Assembly (NCBI GenBank): GCA_936440205.1
Contig: OW387140.1
Location: forward strand, 36,577,659 to 36,641,658
DNA: 64,000 nucleotides
Direction: 5' to 3'
From: Lepidonotus clava
Taxonomy: Eukaryota; Annelida; Polychaeta; Phyllodocida; Polynoidae
This document shows, one piece after another, positions 34,890-46,651 of this stretch. How positions within the stretch are numbered: the first letter of the stretch is position 1; each line of letters begins with the position of its first letter. The position numbers were made by a program, and so were the translations under genes. The notes below the pieces were generated by a model that did not search any database, was not told where the DNA came from, and worked only from the letters and a program-made list of their open reading frames with translations.

Positions 34890-35445
34890 TAGTAAACTCC
34901 GTCAGGATCTTACATTAGCTGTCCTAAAACAATGTGCAATTAGATAATTCTTTAATCTATATATACCAAATTTTATATCTGTATGATAATAGTCAACCAC
35001 AATTCTTGTTTGTTCATCTTTTTGTATTTTGACATTATTTTAGGCCCATAAAACTTATAAATTTGTGAATATATTTAAGAAAGTAACCTCCGTCAGGATC
35101 CCTCCTGGCCTTGAAAAAGCCTAAAATCCTCTCTATCTATGGTCAGAATTTTATCAAATGATTTGGTTTAGAAAATTCAAATAAAAACGTGACAATTTAT
35201 CTACATGTTAAGGGTCATGTAAGAAAAAATAGTAACCTCCGTCATGATAACCTCCGTCAGGATAACCTCCGTCAGGATAACCTCCGTCATGCAAGCCCTG
35301 TCTCAACAAGGTTCCTATGAGTTTTAATCAGTAAATTCATATTGTCTGATGGCATATTAATGGAAAAATGTAAAGAAAAGCATTATCAGTATAGATATAC
35401 AAATATTTGCAGAATTTGACTAAAATCATGACGGAGGTTACTTTT
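34890..35445. repeat. Cluster of GTAACCTCCGTCAGGAT motifs
   Basis: The motif occurs at about 34892, 35083, four times in tandem at 35231-35290, and inverted at 35428-35443 (CATGACGGAGGTTAC). The sequence between is AT-rich and non-coding. Confidence 0.75.
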
Positions 35446-38034
35446 TTCAAAGTAAATAATAACAACTTTTAAACAAATAGCTGTATTCTCTAAAGTTTGA
35501 CCTGCTATGTGCCAAAACTTTGGGAAAGCATTACCTATGACACTGCTATCAATATCAAATGTATATCTTTTGAAAAAATCGTTATCAATTTTTTGCATTT
35601 CCACTTCATGAAATGCAAGACTTAACGTGGAATGTGCCGTAATCATTCTCAAGTTAAACAAAACCAATCATTATTCTTAAATCAGAGAAGGCTTCTTCTT
35701 CACTTTGTGCAAAACTGGTTTTTCGTCTGATACTTCCCTCTGATTACTGGATGTGTCGTAATGTTGGGACGTCGACACATGTCTTCGTACCGCAACATGA
35801 TTAGTGCTAATGAAGGCACTGTAATGAGACCACTTTAGAAAATTTTACCTCACCCAATGGGGCATTTAAAATGTGATCAAAGCGATACCCCTCATTCTAA
35901 TGTCAGCTATCGGTCTTCTTTTATTACAACGAAACTCTTGAAGACGTAAGGCCTACCCAAGCTGCTTTTGTGTTAGTTTACTGAAGAGGGTGTGAGTGTA
36001 AGTGTTTATGCCATATGATTTTCATGAGAAAACACAAGGTTGTGCCATATATCATAAGAAAACATAAGCTTAAGGTTGTTGATAATCCTTTCCTATGTTT
36101 CTGGCTGAGACGATAGGGGAAGGAAGGTGGGGTGGTTAAATCTCAGCCGTCCACTTCAGAAATGCCTGCATGGTAACCAACATCTAACTATAGGCGATAT
36201 TAGCTGGAAGAGTCGAATTCAGAGAGGATACAAGGTTGTGCCATATATATTTATAAACGACTGACGTCTTGTTGAGCAACCGGAAGTACAATTTGTGTCT
36301 ATCTATGTAACAAAAAGAATGTATGTGTGCATATATATGTAACAGACAAATAATGTTCCGAAGGTTTATAATATAATATTCATAAGACATCCTAAACTGA
36401 ATTGCCAGAACTGCAGTCGGCCCATCTCCAAGGTCATCCAAATGAATCGTTGGTAGACAAATAGCGAGCAGGGGCTTCCAACACAGTGTCATACAGTCAG
36501 TTTATTCATGAAGGCCCACCCATGTAACGGATGGGTGGCTTTAATATGCACCACAGTCAGTCTCAACCTGGAAGGAGGACATAAAAAAACGGCCCAAGGA
36601 GAAGCCACGAGCCCCTGCTACTCTGTCAGGCTTTGAAAGATAGTCTCACTATTACGAGAGAAAATAGAGACAGCTGCCTAATAAGGGGGTTTTTACTTGA
36701 AGAAGAGAGCAAAGTGTGATCCCCCTTCGATTGCTTGTGAATTGTACATTGGGCGGCGTGAACTGTTTTAGATGTTGAAGTTGTACATAGGGTAAGCATG
36801 AACTGTTTTAAAAGCCGGAGTTGTACATATAGGGCAAGCGCGAACTGTTTTAAATGTTGGGGGATGTTGTGTTACTTTCTGAATTATTTGAACTATTTTG
36901 CAACCTACATAATTATAGTTCTAGATATGTTGTATTGGGTGCCTAGATCGGGCTACTGTTAAAGAGAAAAGGATGAAGTGAATTGATGAAATTGCACATC
37001 GACAGCATGGATTTATGTTCATTAAGCGCATGTTTTTATTTGTTAACAATCTACAAAGAGATTAACCAAATTCAGAGGAGGAGCAGTGGTTCTTTACCCC
37101 TCCCTATTCTTTGCGAATCATGGTGTGTTAACTTTGGAAAGGAGGAAAATGTTTTGTATAATATCCACCGTTTTATGCCTTAAAACCCATTCTCGAAATG
37201 TAACTCTGAAATATTGTACTCTTTCATTTAATTAATCAACTGTTTGTAAATTACAGGGCACTCAAGACAGTTTTACCTTTCCTTTCAAAGTTTCAATTTT
37301 TTGGGGGAGGAGATTCATTTCGAAACCTTAAAGCATTGAAGATTAAAGCATCGCTAAGGGGTCATTTATCTGGAACAAATTATCTAAATACCTTTACGTA
37401 CGTGTGGAATGGTATTTGTTTAGATAACGAAAAAATACATCAATTTTACAGCAGTGTTCAGCCACCCTTTATTTGTTATTTGTTTATATGTTTTAGTGTT
37501 CACTTTCCTTTCTATGTCAAGACAAAGAGAGCTTTCGTCTTCCCACTATGGAAACATATCAAAATGCATTCAAACACTTTATTCCTCGCAAACAATACAT
37601 ACGTCGTTTTATGCCAGGGAAAATTGAAAAGACACAAATAGCCAACCGACGTTTTGCTTTCACAAGTTGTGGATGAGAAACTGTTCCCATTGTCAAGTAT
37701 TATCGATAAGCCCAGAAACAGGACACTCACAATGGAAGAGAAGAAGTGAGATGAAGAGCAGTCATTACTAGAAACAAGCTCCGATGTTTTAATCTTGGGA
37801 CAGATGGTACGATGGAACACACTCGAAGCGCAACATTTACAATTAAATTGTAAAATTCGTTTAATTGCAATTGATCATATTGCAGATGTTTTTTATTTGG
37901 TTTCATCAGGTATTCTACACAAATACCACAGAGGACAAGATAAGCTTTCAATTGATGGGCCTTTACATATTCACTTTGACACTGAATGTTAATTTGCATC
38001 ACGAACCCTTCCAGGGTGGCACAATGAGTTCCCC
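35446..38034. other. Intergenic, no gene recognised
   Basis: A three-copy tandem repeat of about 47 bp lies at 36738-36862 (TTGTACATAGGGTAAGCATG, GAACTGTTTTA). CAAGGTTGTGCCATATAT occurs twice at about 36040 and 36230. Open frames near 37336-37820 have no recognisable protein features. Confidence 0.5.
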
Positions 38035-38054
38035 CTCAAGCCCCACTCGCCGTG

Positions 38055-38420
38055 GTGAAAAAAGTTTTCGCAGCCGTGCGACAAAGTTGTCGCAGTCATG
38101 CGAAAAAAATTCTCTACCTTGCGAAATAAAAATCTCTTCTTTGCGATTTTTTCCATATCCAGTGTGAATGCTCAGATCGCAATGAATCGCAATGAATCGT
38201 AATGAATCGCAATTAATCTCTTCACTGCGAAAAGTTTTGCGACAAATCTTGACAAAAGATTTGTCGCAGACGTCTGCGAAATTATTCAACATGTCGAATA
38301 ATTTCACAGCAAATCACTACGACAAACCATCTCAAGTGGGTACTTGAGAGTTGATTGTCTATCGCAAGGCTTTACGAAGTTAGTATGAATGCTCAACGAA
38401 AATGTTGTCGTAACTTTAGA
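38055..38420. repeat. Left subterminal TCGCA/TGCGA array of the Harbinger element
   Basis: TGCGACAAAGTTGTCGCAGT, three ATCGCAATGA-like units near 38175-38210, TTTGTCGCAGACGTCTGCGA and others occur within 370 bp. The same words fill 43730-43930 at the other end. They are probably binding sites for the element's own proteins. Confidence 0.65.
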
Positions 38421-38524
38421 CGAACCCAAAACAGCCGTCGTAAGCGTCAGCCAATCAGCGGCCGGTATTGGATCATGTGATTACAGTTTGTCCGTACGAA
38501 CAACAACACATCGGAAAACGAAAC

Positions 38525-41221
38525 ATGAAGACCAAATAGGCATGGAGTGACGAACTTGAGGACAAACTGATAGATTTTCTCCAAGAAAACAAGTGTCTTT
38601 ATGATGCAGGCGTTAGCGGGTATAACATCGTTGAGAAAAGGAACGATCTGTACGACGAATTCTCCAAAGAAAACAACATCCCGCGTAAGTTCCCCTATTA
38701 TTGCCCATACCATGTGCTCGTATCCAGTATATTTCAATGCGAATGATTGCAACATGTTGAAGCTACGATACTTATTTTGTCTCAGTACGAATTATCTTTC
38801 TCTTATAATGAAGGATTTCCTGATATCGTAGTAACATATTATTTACCTGAGGATGTGTATTGTAAGCATATTAGTGCAAACAAACATGAAAAATTGTAAA
38901 TAGTAGAAGGTCTATTTTTTACATTCTACTTGTATTAAAAAATACTCATTACGTTGCGAAATATTAATTACGATTATTCTATTGTAGTGGTCAAAGTGGA
39001 TGGTCATCTTCGTAGCTTGCGAACGCAGTTCACCAAGGTCTTAAACCAAGTTAAGTAGAAGACGAAGAGTGGGTCGGAGCAGGTCGAACTTTCCAAAAGA
39101 AATAATTACTTGTGGACTCGGCTACGATTTCTTGAGGCCCAAATCAAGCCATCGCATGCTAGAGTGTCATCCAAGGTTACAAGGAAATCAGAGGTTAAAA
39201 AACAATATATTAATCTTGAACCATTTTCCATAAAAATAATGTTTCACGACACCTACAAATATTAATGTACCACCATAAATATAGGCTTAGAATTATAATT
39301 TACTATATCGTTAAATGGTTATTATAGTAATAATTAAACAGTTTATGTATATTTCATGTACAATATGTTTATGACATATTTCTGACATTTTGCAATAATA
39401 ATATACTAATTATCACTAATTTCTACAATTACAAAGCAACATATTAATATTATCTTAGCTGCGCATATGATTTCTATTTATATACCCTAATAAATATGGT
39501 CATTAATAATCAAATTCATATTGACTTAGTTAACCTTTTATATTTTTCAGAAAAAAAAGAAATACGCAACTCGTTCTGGGAAAGGACCTGTCGACAACGA
39601 TGATGAGGAGCCCGGCACTTCACAATCTCAAGAGAACGTCGTCGTTAATGAAGAAGATGATGATGCTGACAACAGGGAAGGAAGCGTTCCGACCAACGAC
39701 GGATCGAACACTGATGAGATTGAGAAATTGCAAGAAGCTTTGCAACGAACTCCAACAAACCAAGGAGAAGAACCCATGGATTTGTCACTGTCTAGTGAAA
39801 GACCATCAAGACAACAGTTAATTCTAACTACACCCACGCAAGTCGTCACAACGTCCGATATATCAGTTCAACCTGAGCCTGTATCTCAAGTCATCGCAAC
39901 AACTTCCTATATACCACCTGTCGCACCTGTCGCAGCCACATCAAGTTGTGCAGCGTCAGCACTTGAACCTGTCGCTACCATTAACAAGCCAGACGACTTA
40001 GATATTCTCGTAGAAGGTTTGAAGGACATTGGTGAAATTTCTGATGCAGATTTGCATCTAGCCATGCAAAGACCACCAACACCCCCTGAGAAAGATCCAT
40101 CTCCTAGCGTGAGTTCAAAACATAGTGGGAATACCCTCAGCGATGCTGGTGCGGCGGAGGCAAGAGAAAGATTATTAGCTTTTATGGATCAAACAAAGAA
40201 GGATGATTTAATCTATGGTGAGAACCAAACATCTGGTCAAGAAAAAAATGAGGAAGAACCAAAAAAAAATTCAGACGTCCAAGTGATTGAATATCGTAAG
40301 GCAGGTATGGTCGATACCTCCAAGATCGTAGTCAAGGAAAAAACAAGAGTAATTAAACCCGTTGGTCTCCTATCGGACCCGCCAGTCGTTGAACGACAAC
40401 CGCAACGACATTCCAGATCAGCATCGCAAGAAACATCTCGGTCAGGATCCAGAGAATCGTCCGTCGCGCCTGAGTCAATAATAGTAAAGAAGTGGCCTAA
40501 AAAAGATGTGAGTGGAGGTAAATCAACGTCAGCAGCCCTCAAGAAGACCGAGAGTCGCACTAGCAGCGTCAATGCGATAAAGGATATAGCTGATTGTTCA
40601 GAACAACGACTTAGTATCATGGAAGACTTTAACGAACTTGGAAGAGACAATCTTATGATGAAATATAAGTTTGAGAGTGAGAAAGCAAAAAGAGATGAAG
40701 AAAGGCATGCGACAGAACTTCGTAAAACAAATCGCAACGACGACGACGACGAGGAATCTTTGTGGGCGAAATTAATGGACAAAAAGATACGTTGTGTCGC
40801 CGATACCAAAGTCCGGTCACAGCTCATGGAGCACTTCATTCATCTTACGAATAAAGATATTCATGGGAAATGGGTACCCCTAGAAGATGAGGAAGAAACG
40901 GTGCCATCAAGAAGTAAATATCGGAGACCGTCGCAAGAGCAGCAAGGCGATATGGGGATGCAACCACTACCACGATTTTATGGGAACCCAGATATGCCAG
41001 TGCAAAATGCGCCACCACCATTTCCTTTCCATCCCCAAAACCAACCAGAGCCACCCTTCTTCCTGCAGTGGCCGGGACATTCTCCTCAACGATTTATGGG
41101 GCCTTACAATCCCATGGCAAATCCATTTATGAGAAATCAGGTAGCGCCTACTGCGACATCCACTCCGAACATGGCAACGAACCAAGCTCAAGTTGCGAAT
41201 GTTCCCCAGATTAAGGATTAA
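38525..41221 (+). pseudogene. Harbinger accessory (MADF-like DNA-binding) protein gene, two in-frame stops
   Basis: Exons 38525-38684, 38988-39175 and 39551-41221 keep one frame across GT-AG introns (about 672 codons). Exons 1-2 encode a MADF/Myb-like fold: WSDELEDKLIDFLQE, CLYD, LRSLRTQFTKVL, YLWTRLRFLE. The rest is acidic, Ser/Thr- and Pro-rich, with a charged helix (about MEDFNELGRDNLMMKYKFE) and a Pro/Phe/Met-rich tail. TAG stops interrupt the MADF part at 38537-38539 and 39056-39058. In active Harbingers this protein binds the element ends and helps bring the transposase to the nucleus. The long third exon is intact. Confidence 0.75.
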
Positions 41222-41494
41222 AATGACTATTAATATCGTAAAGGTTGTTAAACATGCACACAGAGAAATACAATTTATTTTGTTACTAGTTTAGTATACA
41301 TTGTATTTTATTAACAAGAAGTGAGTGGATATTTCGTGTACAACGACACAGGTGTTTCTCAAGGAGTTTGAACATTTTATGTTCCATTGATATGGTAAAG
41401 ATAAAGTTGATTTTGTACGATTTAAATCGTTGCTAAAAAAGTTTATCAGAAACCAACAGTAGTACACCCATGTATCGTGTGTCGATGCTTAAAA

Positions 41495-43673
41495 TTACTG
41501 ATACACCATCTGCATCTGCCATGGAACTTTTCCGGCAGACGACACAAAGTAATCGCAAAGAAGATTTCTCCATCCCTTTGCGACTGCACTTGGATTACGT
41601 GCAGGATCTCTTGCAAGTCCTTCCAGTGTGACATCTCTTCGCCATTCCCCCTCCATCATACGATGATTCTCATCTTCAAAGTCAACAGATCCGGGTACGA
41701 TAAAGTTGTCTCCAAGTCGTTCACGTAGAAAGTTATGCAATGCACAACATGCGACTACCATCATCATAACATGATCTGCTGTGGCCTCGATGGTCTTCAA
41801 GAAGATTCGGAATTTATTTGCAAGAATTCCAAATGCGTTTTCTGCGACGCGACGGGCTCTGGATAGACGATAATTGAATATACGTTCACTTTCTGTGAGA
41901 TGTCGTCGTGAGTAGGGTTTCATGAGATGTTCTCCAAGTGGAAACGCATCGTCTCCTACAAGAAACATGGGTGTGGTATTGTTCCCAGGCAAGCATGTGA
42001 CGTTATTATAACGTTGCAGCAACGTTCTGTTTGGTTCTGTACTGGTTCTTGTTACGTTATTTTGATGGCTTCCAATAACGTTGCCGCAACGAACTGTTGT
42101 GACGTGTCACTGTGACGTTATTATAACGTTCTGGTTACGTTCTTCAACCTAATCAGGACGTTCTTATAACGTTCTGTTTTGGTTTCATCCTAACCTCACC
42201 AAAAAATAACATTGTAATAACGTTCTGATTTGGTGAGGTTTCAACCTAACCATCAATAACGTAATTGTTACGTGCCATCTTAGTAAGTAACAGGCTGACT
42301 TAAAAAGTATGGTTGCAGAACGTTTCTGTTACGTCGCAGCTTGCCTGGGTTGGTACCTGGTAGTTTGCGATCAGTTGGCAGATTCACATCGTTATCATCT
42401 ATGGCATCTTTTATTGAACATTGTCTCCAGACACCACCATCGTTGGCTCGTCCCTCTGACCCAGCATCTACAAAAATAAATCTGTAGTTCGCATCAACGA
42501 TGGCCATCAATACGATTGAGAAGTTATGTTTGTAGTTTAAGAAAGTTGCACCGCTTTTGTTTGGGGGTTTGATGTTAATGTGTTTCCCGTCTATCGCTCC
42601 GAAGCAGTTAGGAAAGTTCCAGCGACTCTGGAACACCTTTGCGACGTCAGACCATTCTTCTTCTGTGGAAGGGGTCTGAAATATATTAAATTGTTTAATG
42701 TTAGTTGACGATTTCCATCTTTAAAAATATTTTGGAACCTTCGTATTGCATACAAAATGCTATGTTTACGATAAACGTAAAGAAATATATTTCTTTGGAC
42801 ATATTTATTACTTTAAGGTAGACTTAGTGTTACGTACATGTTGAAGATTATAAAGATAAGACGAAACGATAGAAAAGATCGTTTTTTTAATTTCGTAAGA
42901 ATAATTAACAAAATACCTGTAGGTAGTCATCGCGAAAAACAAGATAGATAGCTTCAATAGTGTCTTCGAGTATTTCGGAAATGGTTGAGCTTCCAATGCC
43001 ATACTGTAGACTGATATCATATTGAGAATTTCCTAGGGAGAAAACAAGCATTATATATAAGATAACGAAAAGAAATGTCGTCTTTTAACTTTCTTACGAT
43101 TTCAATGCGATTTTAATTGTATTTTTGTTAAAGATTTTATGAGAAACAAACAATATAAAGAAATATTGTTTACCTGTAGACAAATATCGCACAGTAACAG
43201 CTAGACGCAGTTCGGCTGAATGTGGAGGACCAAAATTGGTGGTTTTCTTTGTGAGATATGGTCGCACTAACTCAAGGAGAATGTTGTAGGTTGGAATATC
43301 CATGGGAACCATCCGACGAAATTGTGCAGCATCTTTTTGCTTTAATAAAAATAGAAATGTCATTAATAATGTGTTTGTCGTTCAATTTCAAACATAGAAT
43401 TCGATTAAATATTCATATTTTACACTAAAAACATTTATAGAGTTTGTAAAATTATATTACAAATATATTGAAAAAGAAAACGACATTACATACCTGCAGT
43501 ACATTTTGAAGTGCTAGTAGAGATACTTCTGGGTTGGACATACGGTGTTCAATAGTCGTATTATATCTATAACGAGGGCTTCTGCGACGAGATATATTAA
43601 ACAATAACATCTCTTCATCCTCCTCGTCATCTATAAAGAAACTTTGAAACGTCATGAAGTCTTCGAATTCCAT
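41495..43673 (-). pseudogene. Harbinger DDE transposase split by a nested MITE
   Basis: Exons on the minus strand are 43673-43494, 43339-43174, 43032-42917 and 42675-41495, phases matching. Exon 1 is acidic. Exons 2-3 carry the helix-turn-helix-like RLAVTVRYLSTGNSQYDISL and GIGSSTISEILED. Exon 4 has GAIDGKHINI (first Asp), LVGDDAFPL (second Asp) and RRVAENAFGILANKFRIF (Glu). The MITE at 41984-42349 separates the first Asp from the other two. Apart from that insertion I see no stop or frameshift, so the coding sequence was probably intact when the MITE landed. Confidence 0.85.
41984..42349. mobile_element. MITE nested in the Harbinger transposase
   Basis: The ends are CCCAGGCAAGC and GCTTGCCTGGG. 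The flanking dinucleotide TT is duplicated; taking out one copy restores the reading frame (PGTN-NTTPM). The interior is built from AACGTT and TAACGTTCT words. Length 366 bp, no coding capacity. Confidence 0.88.
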
Positions 43674-43958
43674 ATTGTGTACGTGGCAGCCGATGATTCA
43701 GAACAATCTTGTTTTAATCTTGACGAAAATCGCGAGTAACCTCTACTGCAACACGTGTAATCTCAAACAAAATTGTCTAGCGTGAATGCTATACAACTCC
43801 ATAGGTTTACGATCTATTGCGATTTTCTTTACGATAAAGTTGTCGTAAATCTAGCCGATATTTGTCGCATCATTGGTCGTAAGACCTTGCGATTCAATGC
43901 GATCCAATGCGATCTTTGTCGCAGAGGTCTATGACACCCAGGGCGAGTGGGGCTTGAG

Positions 43959-45459
43959 CAGTATCGTTTGTGCACCTGTGGTCCGTACCCAACCAGTGAA
44001 GGGCTCAGCATGAGTGGCTCAGGTGGGTACACACCTCCTGTTAACACGGACTGAGCTGCTCTTAAGATGAAAGAAGAGTCTCATGCCCGCCGATCTGCGT
44101 CGCAGGTACATTCTTTAGAACCTATCTTTGGAGGATTATAACAGTAACTGATCTTCAGCTAGTGAATACGAATATACAGGTTCGCTTGTCACATAGATAA
44201 TGTATACTATAAGGGTGCACATTTCTTGACATTGATAATGGCATTATTCTAGGGCACCTCATAATCTTGGCAAACTGATTTTGTCGACGTGTTAACCTTG
44301 AAGCAAGTCATCTTGCCGCATTGCATTCAATGGAAGAAGTCAAATGAGTTATGGATTTCAAAAGTCCTCTTTTTCAGAAGATACAGATATCTATATGTTA
44401 TTTCACGAGTCACATTCACCATATATGAAACTGGATTCAAACCTCAGCAATTACAACAAAAATCCCATTTTAATGCGACTTTGAAGGTGGGGGTGGGGGT
44501 GGACACTTACCAATATTCACTGCCTCGTACATGACTAACTTTTCACAAGTTACTGACAAGTTACTGAAAAATTGCTCGATATGGTGACATGGCCAGTTTC
44601 TAATATCACTTATGAAAATATTTGCTATGGCAGCCACGATGACAACTAGACACATTCCTCCTCAGTTTCCAACACATCAGCAACAGTTATGAGAAAATGT
44701 CCCTTTTCTCCTGGGATCCCAATGCTCTTCACATGTCTCTGAGTCCTTCATCGGATCAGCCTCAGTCCATAAAGTCTGACAGTGATTAAAACACTCACCT
44801 TGTCCTTCTCTATTGCCTTCCCTGTTCTTCTTTACAGCCTGGATTCATTGTCCGTGCCCCTCCTTTATCACAAAAACAGACCTTTTAATTTTCTCATTTC
44901 TCATCCCACCAGACGTTTTAGTTTTTTTTGGCAGAGTTTAGTGGTGGATTTTAAGTATGACAGAGGGCAAATGGACAACAGATTTGTGATGAATCATCAG
45001 TTTTGTGAGCATGCACATATGGAGGCAGAATAACACATGTGAACTTGAATGAAAAAACAGACACAGAGACAGCTATAGACACAGAGAGAGGCACAGACAC
45101 ACAACTACAGACACACAAAGTATTAAAGCCATGAAGTAAGTCAGACAGAGACACATGTTTACAGAAAGCATGCATACGAACATAATTATGTATACGGACA
45201 TGCAAACAATCAAATACAAAGATGGACACAGAGACAGACACAGATATAGAGACATACAGAGACACATGTACAAAGAAAGTATGCACACAACAATAACATT
45301 ATACATAAAACATTAGATATGCAAACATACATGCATACTTACATACACGCATCTATATACACCCCCAATAAGCAGATAAGGGTAAATTGGCCAAAAGACT
45401 AATAACTATCCCAGCTGGATCAATTCATTTCGTGGTGTCATTGCTAGTGGCGCCATCTA
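43959..45459. other. Intergenic with GACACAGA-rich simple sequence
   Basis: At 45050-45300 the sequence is a degenerate mix of GACACAGAGACA units, and open frames there on the minus strand are Val/Ser/Cys-repeats of no protein value. ACAAGTTACTG is duplicated at about 44545-44570. Nothing else is recognised. Confidence 0.55.
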
Positions 45460-46651
45460 TGGGAGTACATGGAGTCCATTGTAAATGGACATGCATCAAA
45501 GGTGGAATCTTTAACATACGGGGCTGCTCAGGGCTCGATCCTTGGACCTTTAATTTTTATCCTTTATATCAATGATATGTTTCAAGAAGTAAAGAATAAT
45601 GAGGAGATGTATGTCTATGCTGACGACACACTTCTTCTCACTACTGGGGAATCGACTTTTGATGCACAGTTAAAAATGCAGCTGCTACTTGATAAAATTT
45701 TCAAATGGTGTACTGCAAATAAGTTATCTATTAACAATTCCAAAACTCTAAATATATGTTAATTGGTTCTAAGGATCGAAAAGAGGGTGTGGATATGCGA
45801 ATGGACACAACTGTAATACAACAGGTACATAGTTATGATTATCTTGGTATGAAATTAAATGATAAACTGGATATGAATCAACATGTTGATGCGATGTACA
45901 AACAAGCTAATTCAAAATTGGGCATTCTTTGTAAAATTAGGAGATATATTGATGAAAGAACCGCCGGAAAGATTTACAAGGTTATGATACGACCTCACTT
46001 AGAATACATTGACTTTGTTGTAGAGTCAGCAGATATGTATTTAATAGAGAAGGTCCAGAAATTAGAAGAAAGGGCTATCAGGCGCATTGAATATTGTTTT
46101 GACTTGTCAGCAGGGAAAGATATTGGAATATTACGTAAGAAATATAACATTGAATCAATTATGATTCGGAGGAAAAGGTCTTTATTGAAACATATACATA
46201 GATACAGTCAGCAAACTGAACATTTGGATAACTATCGGCCAAGCATAAACTTAAGAAGTAAAAATAAGGTAAAATTAAAACGAAAATTCACGGTACAATC
46301 AAAAATACAAAAATCTCCCTATTATAGAGGGATTTGTTTATAGGATGATCTTGATGAAAGCCTACAAAAGGAAACTAATATTGTCAAGGTTATGCAAAAG
46401 TTAAAAGAATTATTCTAATTTGAAGCATGTTGGTATGGACTAATGTGATTGGTGTGAATTTTAAATAGAAATTGATGTATAGACTGATGTAGACTGCTAA
46501 AATGATATTGTTGTATATAATTAATACTGTGTTGATAAGACATGAGAAATGTATTTGATGGGAGTATTGATTTTGGTGGTGTAAAAGCTGAAAGGAAGAA
46601 CTTGTGTAAACAGGATTTTGGCTCAATAAAAAAAAAAAAAAAAAAAAAAAA
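45460..46651 (+). mobile_element. 5'-truncated LINE with reverse-transcriptase C-terminal half and poly(A) tail
   Basis: The fragment begins inside the RT domain (VNGHASK...GAAQGSILGPLIFILYIND), contains the catalytic YADDTLLL, and continues to the end of ORF2 at 46343. A net 2-bp gain near 45748 shifts the frame between NNSKT and YMLIGSKD. The usual GVPQG is GAAQG. About 280 bp of 3' untranslated sequence ends GGCTCAATAAA plus some 20 A residues. 5' truncation with an A-tail indicates target-primed reverse transcription. Family: CR1/jockey group, not resolved further. Confidence 0.85.

Larger units (their letters stand above)
38035..43958. mobile_element. Complete PIF/Harbinger DNA transposon, two genes
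   Basis: The termini are CTCAAGCCCCACTCGCC (38035-38051) and its complement (43942-43958). Inside are a plus-strand MADF-like protein gene and a convergent minus-strand DDE transposase gene, the standard Harbinger pair. Both subterminal regions are packed with TCGCA/TGCGA and TCGTAA words. No 3-bp target duplication is evident. The copy is inactive by sequence: two in-frame stops in the MADF gene and a nested 366-bp MITE in the transposase. Confidence 0.9.

Noticed and set aside
40237-40839. 200-codon minus-strand frame
   Set aside because: Antisense shadow of the Harbinger accessory gene; Ser-rich composition mirrors the acidic sense strand.
44951-45306. Membrane-like Val/Ser/Cys-rich minus-strand frames
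   Set aside because: They are translations of GACACAGA simple sequence.
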